Shown piece after piece: positions 1-6,723 of a stretch of DNA of 11,887 bases (position 1 is its first letter; each line of letters opens with the position of its first letter). The notes under the pieces were generated by a model that worked only from the letters and a program-made list of their open reading frames with translations, was not told the origin of the DNA and did not search any database. The stretch is from an uncultured Clostridia bacterium (GTDB lineage Bacteria; Bacillota; Clostridia; Christensenellales; Aristaeellaceae): assembly GCA_946615495.1 (NCBI GenBank), contig CAMOHY010000045.1, positions 1 through 11,887 on the forward strand, in the 5' to 3' direction. Both the position numbers and the translations under genes were made by a program.

Positions 1-75
1 CTTTGAATGGATGAACAGGGTGGATGTTGATCTGTAAAGAAGGCGTCGGGCATACGGTCCTCATTTGCAAGCGGC

Positions 76-103
76 CGTGCCGGAGGAATTTGCCTCCGGT
101 GCG
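76..103. repeat. Hairpin (perfect inverted repeat core)
   Basis: CCGGAGG at 80-86 pairs perfectly with CCTCCGG at 93-99 around a 6-nt loop. The stem extends outward by two G-U wobbles and two Watson-Crick pairs (76-79 with 100-103), giving 11 pairs. No T-run follows on the plus strand and no A-run precedes it, so it is not a canonical intrinsic terminator on either strand. It could be a leader RNA structure, a processing site, or a weak terminator of a gene lying left of the window. Confidence 0.5.
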
Positions 104-333
104 CCGCGGATATTCATGAACAATGGCGAAAAATACATGAGCGCGGCTGCTTTTGCCTCCGGCTTTACGGTCAGGCTGGCGGCGGCGGGCCTGCAAGCGC
201 CGCTTTGGCGGCAAGGGGTCCCTTCCCGTTTCCCGCCCGCAAATGGGTATTGGGACCGGCGGAAATTCTTAGAACGCGCATAACCAGGCCGCGCTGCGCG
301 CAAATGCGGGGGCCGGAGGCCAGCATAAAAATC

Positions 334-338
334 GGAGG
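334..338 (+). promoter_or_regulatory. Ribosome binding site of the PAP2 gene
   Basis: GGAGG lies 7 bases before the ATG at 346. It selects this start over in-frame upstream starts such as 205, which have no comparable site and would add about 47 residues of low-complexity, Arg-rich sequence not expected in a PAP2 protein. Confidence 0.8.
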
Positions 339-345
339 TACTTGT

Positions 346-1308
346 ATGGATATCCAATACTTGCTTGCGCTTCAGGATTTTCGGAACGGCATGCAGGACG
401 CGTGGACGCCCTTCATGGAGTTTATCTCCAATTTTGCCACCACGTATCTGATTTTGATTCCGGTATTCGTCTACTGGTTCTGGGATAAGCGGAAGGGGCT
501 TTACGCGCTGGTGTCCTATTACTTCTGCATGCTCCTGACGCCGCTCATTAAGCTTTCGGCCTGCATCTACCGCCCCTGGATTCGGGACAGCCGCATCCTG
601 CCCGCGGGAGATTCCATCAAAACCGCCACGGGTTATTCCTTCCCCAGCGGGCACACCACCACCGCCGGCCCCCTGGCGGGCGGCATGGCGGTGAACCTGT
701 GGGAAAGCAAGCGCACGCGCTGGATGTCCTTCCTGTTTGCGGCCTTCATTCTGCTGACCGGCTTTTCCAGGAATTATCTGGGCGTGCACACGCCCCAGGA
801 TGTTTTTGTGGCCATCACCCTGTCCGTGCTCAGCCTGATTTTAACGGCGAAGCTGTTTAAATACCTGGACCGGCGCCCCGAAAAAGAGGATTGGCTTTTG
901 CTGGGCGGCTTTCTCCTTTGCTGGGCGGGCATTCTGTATATCAGCGTAAAAGCCTACCCCATGGAGTTGAACGAGGAAGGAAAGCTGATCGTAGACCCCC
1001 AAAAGATGATGAATGACGGCTACGGCGATTTGGGCAAGGTGATGGGCTTTATCATCGCCCGCTTCGTGGAAAAAAAGTGGATTCGCTTTCAGCCCCTCAA
1101 GAAAAACTGGAAAACCGCGGTCATTTGCCTGCTGGGCTTAATTCCCATGGTGCTGATGAAGGATTTCCTGCGTCCGGCGCTAACGGGCAGCCTGGGCTCC
1201 CACTGGGGCAAGCTGCTGTTCTCCGTAATCCACGCGTTCTATTATATCGCTTTGTTCCCGCTGCTCCTCAAGCTGTGCGGAAAAAGCAAGGCCTTGGGCG
1301 GACAATAA
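346..1308 (+). CDS. PAP2-superfamily membrane phosphatase
   Basis: A 320-residue integral membrane protein of the PAP2 (type 2 phosphatidic acid phosphatase) superfamily. These enzymes remove phosphate from lipid phosphates or diphosphates, such as phosphatidate or undecaprenyl diphosphate, at the membrane face. All three family motifs are visible: K69-x6-R76-P77, P100-S-G-H103 with the acid/base His, and S141-R142-x5-H148-x3-D152 with the nucleophile His148. The enzyme should therefore be active. The core ends near residue 175. A further 145 residues hold probable membrane segments around 184-201, 258-271 and 290-310, separated by a hydrophilic stretch at 203-225, so the protein is longer than minimal family members. 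It is the first gene of the plus-strand block, 46 bp before the DUF1538 gene. The lipid substrate cannot be told from sequence. Confidence 0.9.
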   Translation: MDIQYLLALQDFRNGMQDAWTPFMEFISNFATTYLILIPVFVYWFWDKRKGLYALVSYYFCMLLTPLIKLSACIYRPWIRDSRILPAGDSIKTATGYSFPSGHTTTAGPLAGGMAVNLWESKRTRWMSFLFAAFILLTGFSRNYLGVHTPQDVFVAITLSVLSLILTAKLFKYLDRRPEKEDWLLLGGFLLCWAGILYISVKAYPMELNEEGKLIVDPQKMMNDGYGDLGKVMGFIIARFVEKKWIRFQPLKKNWKTAVICLLGLIPMVLMKDFLRPALTGSLGSHWGKLLFSVIHAFYYIALFPLLLKLCGKSKALGGQ

Positions 1309-1354
1309 GAAAAAACGGCGCATCCTTTGATGATGCTGACACAGGGATGATGAT

Positions 1355-2881
1355 ATGATACTGAAAAACAAGCTGCTTGAAAAATTCCGGGAGGCGCTGG
1401 CCGCTGTTTTGCCCATTGTGACGCTGGTGCTGCTCCTCAGCCTCACCGTCGCCCCCATCCCCAGCGGCATTATGCTCAGCTTTTTTATGGGCACGCTCAT
1501 GCTGATCGGCGGCATGATGTTTTTCTCCGTCGGCGCCGAGGTGGCCATGCAGCCCATGGGAGAGCAGGTCGGCGCGCGGGTGACCAAGAGCAAAAACCTG
1601 AAGCTGATCCTGATATTGGGCTTTGTGCTGGGCGTGCTGATTACCGTATCCGAGCCCGATTTGCAGGTGCTGGCCCAGCAGGTGCAGGCAATTCCGAACC
1701 TGGTATTGATCCTGTCGGTGGGCATTGGCGTGGGCGGTTTTCTGGTGCTGGCGCTGGTCAGAATTTTTTACCGCATCTCGCTGCGCGTTTTGCTGTTCGG
1801 CTTTTATGTGCTGATTTTGGGGCTTACATTCCTGGCGCCGGAAAATTTCCGCGCCGTGGCTTATGATTCCGGCGGCGTTACCACCGGCCCCATGACGGTG
1901 CCCTTCATCATGGCCTTTGGCCTGGGCATTGCCGCCATCCGCAGCGACGCCAACGCCGCGGAGGATTCCTTTGGCCTGGTGGCGCTCTGCTCGGTGGGGC
2001 CCATTCTGGCTGTGCTCATTTTAAGCATGATTTTTCAGGCCAACGGCGCCGATTATACGCCCCTGGCCGTCACCAATGTGCAGGATTCCGTGGAATTGCG
2101 CGTCCTGTTCAGCAACGGCTTTCCGGAATACCTGAAGGAAATGCTGATTTCTATCCTGCCCATTACCGTGTTCTTCTTCGTATTCAACTATATTATGCTC
2201 AAGCTGAATTTTGAGCTTCTTTCCCGCATTGGGCTTGGCATTCTGTACACCTATATCGGGCTGACGGTATTCATGACCGGGGCCAATTACGGCTTTATGC
2301 CCGCCGGCGCTTACCTGGGCCAAATGCTGGGGCAGCTTCCCTACCGGTGGATCATTATTCCCACAGGCATGCTGATTGGCTATCTGGTGGTAAAAGCGGA
2401 GCCCGCGGTGTATGTGCTGATGCGGCAGGTGGAGGATTTGACGGACGGCGCGATTACCGGGCGCAGCCTGCAATTAAGCATGTGCGCCGGCGTTGGCATT
2501 TCCGTGGGCCTTTCCATGCTGCGGGTCATGCTGGGAATGAATGTGCTGTGGATCATTGTGCCGGGCTATGTGCTGGCGCTGGGCATGAGCTTTTTCTGCC
2601 CCAAGCTGTTTATGGCCATCGCCTTTGACTCCGGCGGCGTGGCGTCCGGCCCCATGACGGCGGCGTTCCTGCTGCCCATGACCATGGGCTTTTGCACCGC
2701 CCTTGGCGGCGATTTGGCCAAGGATGCCTTCGGCGTGGTGGCGCTGGTAGCCATGACGCCGCTGCTCACCATTCAAGGCCTGGGCATTCTTTACCGCATC
2801 AAGTCCAAGCATCATAAGCCGGTCAGGACGGAGGCCGATCTGTTTGCCGACATGCCCAATGACGCTGTCATCGAATTGTGA
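1355..2881 (+). CDS. Duplicated DUF1538 membrane protein, putative cation/proton antiporter
   Basis: A 508-residue polytopic membrane protein made of two homologous DUF1538 halves, about residues 8-227 and 257-482. The duplication is read directly from paired motifs: SEPDLQVLAQQV (99-110) matches EPAVYVLMRQV (349-359). YDSGGVTTGPMT (170-181) matches FDSGGVASGPMT (424-435). DSFGLVAL (204-211) matches DAFGVVAL (457-464). The conserved E/D-P and DSGG motifs inside hydrophobic segments look like ion-binding sites. From memory, DUF1538 proteins UmpA and UmpB of Halomonas were reported to form a two-component Na+(Li+,K+)/H+ antiporter, and here both units are in one chain. Its stop codon lies 11 bp before a P-II-like gene, suggesting control by direct binding. 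The start at 1355 has AGGG at 1343-1346. Family membership is secure; the transported ion is not. Confidence 0.85.
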   Translation: MILKNKLLEKFREALAAVLPIVTLVLLLSLTVAPIPSGIMLSFFMGTLMLIGGMMFFSVGAEVAMQPMGEQVGARVTKSKNLKLILILGFVLGVLITVSEPDLQVLAQQVQAIPNLVLILSVGIGVGGFLVLALVRIFYRISLRVLLFGFYVLILGLTFLAPENFRAVAYDSGGVTTGPMTVPFIMAFGLGIAAIRSDANAAEDSFGLVALCSVGPILAVLILSMIFQANGADYTPLAVTNVQDSVELRVLFSNGFPEYLKEMLISILPITVFFFVFNYIMLKLNFELLSRIGLGILYTYIGLTVFMTGANYGFMPAGAYLGQMLGQLPYRWIIIPTGMLIGYLVVKAEPAVYVLMRQVEDLTDGAITGRSLQLSMCAGVGISVGLSMLRVMLGMNVLWIIVPGYVLALGMSFFCPKLFMAIAFDSGGVASGPMTAAFLLPMTMGFCTALGGDLAKDAFGVVALVAMTPLLTIQGLGILYRIKSKHHKPVRTEADLFADMPNDAVIEL

Positions 2882-2887
2882 GGGGAG
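2881..2887 (+). promoter_or_regulatory. Ribosome binding site of the P-II-like gene
   Basis: AGGGGAG overlaps the last base of the DUF1538 stop codon and lies 5 bases before the ATG at 2893. It decides for the ATG at 2893 over an in-frame GTG at 2878 that would sit inside the preceding gene. The arrangement suggests translational coupling. Confidence 0.75.
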
Positions 2888-2892
2888 AAAAC

Positions 2893-3618
2893 ATGAATCA
2901 ATCGGAGCTTTACTTGATGATGACGGTCACAGGCCGGGAAAAAATGCGCGAATTTAACCGGCTCTATCAGGATAAGGGGCTGGACACGCACTTCATATCC
3001 TTGGGCCACGGAACCGCGCTGAAACGGTATATGCGCCTGCTGGCGCTGAATGAAAGCGAAAAAATGGTGTGCCTGACCATCGTTACGGGCCGGAAGTGGC
3101 TGGAAGTGAAAAAAGCCATGTCGGTGCGGCTCCGCATTGACGCGCCCGGCGTGGGCATTGCCTATATCGTGCCGCTGGCCGCTGTGGGCGGAAAGCGGGA
3201 ATTGATGTTTCTTACCTCCGGTCAGGGATATGAGAAAGGAGCGGAGCAGACGTTGAAGGGAACGGAGCAGGAACTGCTGGTTGTGATTGGCAATCAGGGA
3301 TACAGCGAACAAATCATGGATGCCGCCCGAAAAGCCGGAACGCGGGGCGGAACGGTGATTCACGCCAGGGGCACGGGCCAGGAAAAGGCGGAACAGTTTT
3401 TCGGCATTTCCCTGGCCAGCGAAAAGGACCTGATCCTGATTGTGACGCCTACGGAAAAAAGAACGGAAATGATTCAGCAAATCATGCGCGATGCGGGGCC
3501 GGATACCGGCGCCGGCGCCATCGTGTTTTCCCTGCCGGTGACGGATACGGCGGGCATGACGCTCCGGCCGCAGACGGAGGAGCTGGAGGAAAGCGACTTA
3601 AAGGCGGCCGAATCGTAA
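2893..3618 (+). CDS. Tandem P-II-like regulatory protein
   Basis: A 241-residue soluble protein with two P-II-like (GlnB-fold) halves. The C-terminal half, about residues 126-218, is clear: a first strand ELLVVIGNQG, then GGTVIHARGTG (152-162), which matches the family pattern where the T-loop begins, and a later strand DLILIVTP (179-186). The N-terminal half (about 5-98) follows the same layout more weakly, with LGHGTALKRYMRLL (37-50) and MVCLTIVTG (58-66). The T-loop is shorter than in classical GlnB and lacks the uridylylation Tyr motif, so it is probably a P-II-like protein outside classical nitrogen control. P-II proteins bind nucleotides and dock onto membrane transporters. Its position directly after the DUF1538 gene makes that transporter the likely partner. 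The tail (225-241) is acidic and probably disordered. Confidence 0.75.
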   Translation: MNQSELYLMMTVTGREKMREFNRLYQDKGLDTHFISLGHGTALKRYMRLLALNESEKMVCLTIVTGRKWLEVKKAMSVRLRIDAPGVGIAYIVPLAAVGGKRELMFLTSGQGYEKGAEQTLKGTEQELLVVIGNQGYSEQIMDAARKAGTRGGTVIHARGTGQEKAEQFFGISLASEKDLILIVTPTEKRTEMIQQIMRDAGPDTGAGAIVFSLPVTDTAGMTLRPQTEELEESDLKAAES

Positions 3619-3662
3619 GGGGCGGGGGCGCGGCTGTCATTTGCGCCTGATCGCGGCAGAAA

Positions 3663-4961
3663 ATGCGGACACGGCAGGGAGATGAAACAAACTTGGGCTA
3701 TTTTTCCATCGCTTTGCAGGAACAGGTGAACACGCTGATGCTGCCCATTCTGGCGCTGATCGGGGTCGCGTTTGCCGTAGGGATTGATCCGTATGTAAAA
3801 AAGCCCACAAAGCAGGTCATGCTGGCGATTGACGGATTGGTGCTGACGCTGATTCTGGCAAACTGCGTTTCCAACACGCTGCAGGCGGCATGGAGCCCCG
3901 CATACCGGATGCTGACAACCGGCCTGGGGGTGTATGCCTATCTTGTGCGCCCCGTGGTGATTGTGCTGTTCATCTATGTTGTCTGGGACAGCCCCAAGCG
4001 CCGCCTGTTCTGGCTTCCGATCATCCTGAACACCGGCATATACCTGACGGTGTTTTTTAAGCCCTGGACGTTCTTTATCAGCGAAAACGACGGCCGCTTC
4101 ATTCGCGGCCCAATGGGGTATACCGCCCATTTCGTCAGCTTCGGCCTGCTTTTCGCCCTGCTGGTGATTGCCTTGATCCAGTTTAAACGCCTCCAGGGCT
4201 TTGAACGGATGATTCCCCTGGCCAATGTGGTTATCGCCGCGCTGGGGCCGGTTCTGGATTCCCGGTGCCACGCCGCCGGCACCATCACCTTCACGGAAAT
4301 TGCCACGGTGTTCTGCTGCATGTTTTTTTACACCTGGCTGCATCTGCAATTCGTGCGGGAACACGAAAGAGCCCTGGTGGCGGAGCAGCGCATTCAGATC
4401 ATGATTTCCCAAATCCAGCCGCATTTCCTTTACAATACCCTCACTACCATTCAATCCCTGTGCTTGGAAAACCCCAGAAAGGCCGCCAATGTTACCGAAC
4501 GTTTTGCCACCTATCTGAGGCAGAATATTGATTCTCTTCACGAAGCCAACCTGATTCCTTTCCGCAAGGAGCTGGATCACACATTGGTTTACGCCCAGAT
4601 TGAAATGGCGCGGTTCCCCAACATCCATCTGGATTATGAAATTGAGGACGAGCATTTCGTCCTGCCCGCGCTGACGGTGCAGCCGCTGGTGGAAAACGCC
4701 ATTCGCCACGGAATCAGGGGAAGGGAAAAAGGCCAAATCGACATTATCACCAACCTTCTTCCGGATTGTCATGAAATCATCATTCGGGATAACGGACAGG
4801 GCTTTTCCGCCAAAGATGTGCAAAAAAAGGAGGGCCCGCACATCGGCTTGCAAAATGTAAAGGAACGGCTGCAAAAGCTGTGCGGCGGCACGATGTCCAT
4901 TGAAAGCGAAATTGGCAAGGGAACCTGCGTGACGATTCGCATTCCCTTGGGAAAGGAGTGA
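3663..4961 (+). CDS. LytS-type sensor histidine kinase with 7-TM sensor region
   Basis: A 432-residue membrane sensor kinase. Seven hydrophobic segments lie at about residues 26-41, 52-73, 88-108, 115-132, 153-173, 183-199 and 208-229. They are joined by short loops, so the signal is probably sensed within or near the membrane. After a short linker (230-245) comes the His_kinase domain of the LytS/YehU class, with phospho-acceptor His254 in QIQPHFLYNTL. The ATPase domain follows, with N-box VENAIRHG (343-350), G1 box DNGQG (376-380) and G2 box around HIGLQNVKERL (393-403). All catalytic elements are present. ATG 3663 has no good ribosome site. An in-frame TTG at 3693 preceded by GGGAG (3677-3681) is a real alternative that removes only ten polar residues. 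The gene ends 10 bp before the response regulator, its evident partner. Confidence 0.9.
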   Translation: MRTRQGDETNLGYFSIALQEQVNTLMLPILALIGVAFAVGIDPYVKKPTKQVMLAIDGLVLTLILANCVSNTLQAAWSPAYRMLTTGLGVYAYLVRPVVIVLFIYVVWDSPKRRLFWLPIILNTGIYLTVFFKPWTFFISENDGRFIRGPMGYTAHFVSFGLLFALLVIALIQFKRLQGFERMIPLANVVIAALGPVLDSRCHAAGTITFTEIATVFCCMFFYTWLHLQFVREHERALVAEQRIQIMISQIQPHFLYNTLTTIQSLCLENPRKAANVTERFATYLRQNIDSLHEANLIPFRKELDHTLVYAQIEMARFPNIHLDYEIEDEHFVLPALTVQPLVENAIRHGIRGREKGQIDIITNLLPDCHEIIIRDNGQGFSAKDVQKKEGPHIGLQNVKERLQKLCGGTMSIESEIGKGTCVTIRIPLGKE

Positions 4962-4971
4962 TCGAAGCGTC

Positions 4972-5811
4972 ATGAACGCTATTTGCGTAGACGATGAAGC
5001 CCATGTGCTGAAGCACACGGTGTCCTCCTGCCAAAAGATTCGGCTTCTATCGGATGTACGCGGTTTCACCCAGCCCCTGGAGGCCCTGGATTGGATTATG
5101 GCCCACCCGGTGGATTTGGCGCTGCTGGATATCGATATGCCCAATATGAGCGGGCTGGAGCTTGCAAAAAGAATCAGCGAGGCCAAGCCGGGCATTGCCA
5201 TCATCTTCATCACAGCCTTCAGCCAATACGCTCTGGATGCTTACGCCGTTCATCCATCCAGCTATTTGCTCAAGCCCTTCGATCAGGCGCGGCTGACAAA
5301 AGAAGTGGAGTACGCCTTATCCATTCGGGATGCCAAAAAGTCTTCTCGCATTACCGTGCAAACCTTCGGCAGCTTTGAAATCCTGGTGGACGGCAAAACC
5401 ATGGACTTCCGCCGGTCCAAAGCCAAGGAGCTGCTGGCCTATCTGGTGGACCGCCGGGGCGCCGGCGTGACGCGGCAGGACGTATTCCTGACGCTGTGGG
5501 AGGACCGGGAATACGACGTTTCCATGCAAAAGCAAATGGACGTGATCGTCCGCTCCTTGCGGGAAACGCTTCAAAATTATGGTATCGGCGAGCTGTTTGA
5601 AATGAAAAACCGCAGCCTGCGCATCGTGCCGGAAATGATTGACTGCGATTTGTACCGGTTCCTGGAAGGGGACGAGGACGCCATCAGCTCCTATTACGGA
5701 GAATACATGTCGCCCTATGCCTGGGCGAACGATACGGAAGCGCAGCTTCTGCGCATTCAAAGCAACAAAGCGGTAAGTAAAATGATGCAATCCATTGCAA
5801 ATAAACAATAA
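4972..5811 (+). CDS. Response regulator, REC plus SARP-like wHTH and short BTAD
   Basis: A 279-residue response regulator of the SAPR type. The receiver domain (about 1-118) has the acidic pair D7/D8, phospho-acceptor D53 in LLDIDMPNMSG, T81 and K101 in YLLKPF. A winged-helix DNA-binding domain (about 128-220) begins VQTFGSFEILVDG and contains RRSKAKELLAYLVDRRG, as in SARP/OmpR-like regulators. Residues 223-279 match only the start of a bacterial transcriptional activation domain (D-x-x-x-F, then YYGEYM and W251), so this TPR-like module is short compared with the usual 130-150 residues. LytS-type kinases are often paired with LytTR regulators; this one is not. It starts 10 bp after the kinase gene, with AAGGAG at 4953-4958, a rather long 13-base spacing. 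Its targets are unknown; neighbouring genes are the first candidates. Confidence 0.88.
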   Translation: MNAICVDDEAHVLKHTVSSCQKIRLLSDVRGFTQPLEALDWIMAHPVDLALLDIDMPNMSGLELAKRISEAKPGIAIIFITAFSQYALDAYAVHPSSYLLKPFDQARLTKEVEYALSIRDAKKSSRITVQTFGSFEILVDGKTMDFRRSKAKELLAYLVDRRGAGVTRQDVFLTLWEDREYDVSMQKQMDVIVRSLRETLQNYGIGELFEMKNRSLRIVPEMIDCDLYRFLEGDEDAISSYYGEYMSPYAWANDTEAQLLRIQSNKAVSKMMQSIANKQ

Positions 5812-5816
5812 TGAGT

Positions 5817-5823
5817 AGGAGGA
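5817..5823 (+). promoter_or_regulatory. Ribosome binding site of the BaxI-type gene
   Basis: AGGAGGA is a near-perfect Shine-Dalgarno site 7 bases before the ATG at 5831. It decides against the in-frame TTG at 5825, which directly follows the site. It is among the strongest ribosome sites in the window. Confidence 0.85.
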
Positions 5824-5830
5824 ATTGAAC

Positions 5831-6679
5831 ATGAGTACCCTGACCCGCGAATCCAAGCCCAAAACCCGCACCCTTTTCCATTCCAACCCGGTATTGAGCC
5901 GCCTGAGCAAAATTACCGAACGGTCGGAAACCAACGCCGCCACCTATGCGGGCATTGCCAGGAAAACGCTCTATTTCCTGGTGATTACCTTGGTAGGCAT
6001 GATCGCCCAGCTGCTGGTGAAGGCGGCCATGGCCAATGAACCCGTGTGGCAAACTGTTCAGATCTATGAAAAGTTTGCGCTCTCCCTGTCCAAGAAGGAA
6101 GCCATCCTCGCTATCGCCGTAGTTGCCGTGGGCTTTGTGTGCGAGCTGGTGGGCATTTTCGTCAGCAAAACCATTCCGGTTACCGGCACCCTGTATGCCT
6201 TGAGCCAGGGCTATTTCATCTCCTTCCTGGTCTTTAAGGTGCTGACCGGCTATGAATACCTGGGCCTGGAAGCGCTGCTGCTCACCGTGGCGGTGGTGGC
6301 TGTTATGAGCCTTCTGTATTCCTCCGGCCTGGTCAAAGGCGGAAAGAAGTTCCGGACGGTGCTTTTGTCCCTGATATTGGGAAGCGTCCTCCTGGGCGTG
6401 CTGAGCTTCGTCGGTTCCCTGATTCCCGCCACCCGGCCTTACGTGCAGGCCATGTCCCAGAATTTTGGCCTCAGCATCGCTTTGGACGTGGTCGGCCTGG
6501 TGATCGCCGCCATGTTCCTCATCAGCGATTTTTCCATGATTGATGACTGTGTAAATCTGGGCTATCCCAAGAAATATGAGTGGTCCGCCGCGTTTGGCCT
6601 GGTGTTCACCGTGATCTGGATTTATCTCAAGATTCTGGATTTGCTCATGCAGTTTGCAGGGAAGAACAACAAGGACTGA
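5831..6679 (+). CDS. Bax inhibitor-1/YccA-family membrane protein (BaxI_1 type)
   Basis: A 282-residue membrane protein with a polar N-terminal tail (about 1-40) and about seven membrane segments. It fits the BaxI_1 branch of the Bax inhibitor-1 superfamily: the tail leads into SETNAATYAGIARKTL, as in family members with a similar T-x-x-G entry to the first helix. The middle has PVTGTLYALSQGYF, and the C-terminus has the signature FLISDFSMIDDCVNLGYPKKYEW followed by AAFGLVFTVIWIYLKIL, read in two parts. Conserved Asp residues in this C-terminal region are where BI-1 relatives such as BsYetJ sense pH and pass Ca2+. A role in ion leak or membrane protein quality control is therefore possible but not shown. 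It lies 19 bp after the response regulator and 44 bp before the ABC genes, in the same direction. Confidence 0.82.
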   Translation: MSTLTRESKPKTRTLFHSNPVLSRLSKITERSETNAATYAGIARKTLYFLVITLVGMIAQLLVKAAMANEPVWQTVQIYEKFALSLSKKEAILAIAVVAVGFVCELVGIFVSKTIPVTGTLYALSQGYFISFLVFKVLTGYEYLGLEALLLTVAVVAVMSLLYSSGLVKGGKKFRTVLLSLILGSVLLGVLSFVGSLIPATRPYVQAMSQNFGLSIALDVVGLVIAAMFLISDFSMIDDCVNLGYPKKYEWSAAFGLVFTVIWIYLKILDLLMQFAGKNNKD

Positions 6680-6711
6680 TTTTTCTGAAAACAATTTGCT
6701 GACAATAAGAA

Positions 6712-6717
6712 AGAGGA
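6712..6717 (+). promoter_or_regulatory. Ribosome binding site deciding the ATPase start
   Basis: AGAGGA abuts an ATG at 6718 and lies 6 bases before a second in-frame ATG at 6724. A ribosome cannot use the first with zero spacing, so 6724 is the likely start, giving a protein beginning MSLFLTIL. Confidence 0.75.
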
Positions 6718-6723
6718 ATGCAA

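Larger units (their letters stand above)
1..345. other. Gene-free leader region upstream of the PAP2 gene
   Basis: No convincing gene is present in these bases. The open frames that cross them are shadows of the phosphatase gene or lack a ribosome binding site. The visible structure is a GC-rich hairpin at 76-103 and a loose inverted repeat GGTCCC (217-222) / GGGACC (252-257). No clear sigma-A promoter with a good -35/-10 pair was found, although this is where a promoter for the downstream eight-gene block would be expected. No T-box or other riboswitch consensus was recognised. Confidence 0.5.

Noticed and set aside
2..37. Possible C-terminal tail of an upstream plus-strand gene, reading FEWMNRVDVDL then stop
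   Set aside because: Only eleven codons are visible; one open frame of three is expected by chance over this length, and no domain can be recognised.
217..257. Inverted repeat GGTCCC / GGGACC as a riboswitch or operator
   Set aside because: Only six pairs with a 29-nt loop and no match to a known riboswitch or operator consensus; expected by chance in GC-rich DNA.
61..789. Long minus-strand open frame of 242 residues
   Set aside because: It lies opposite the PAP2 gene and its leader, has a Gln/His/Arg-rich composition typical of an antisense shadow in GC-rich DNA, and has no domain.
3474..5213. Very long minus-strand open frame of 579 residues
   Set aside because: It is antisense to the kinase and response regulator genes, which have full catalytic motifs; the translated product is rich in His/Gln and has no recognisable fold.
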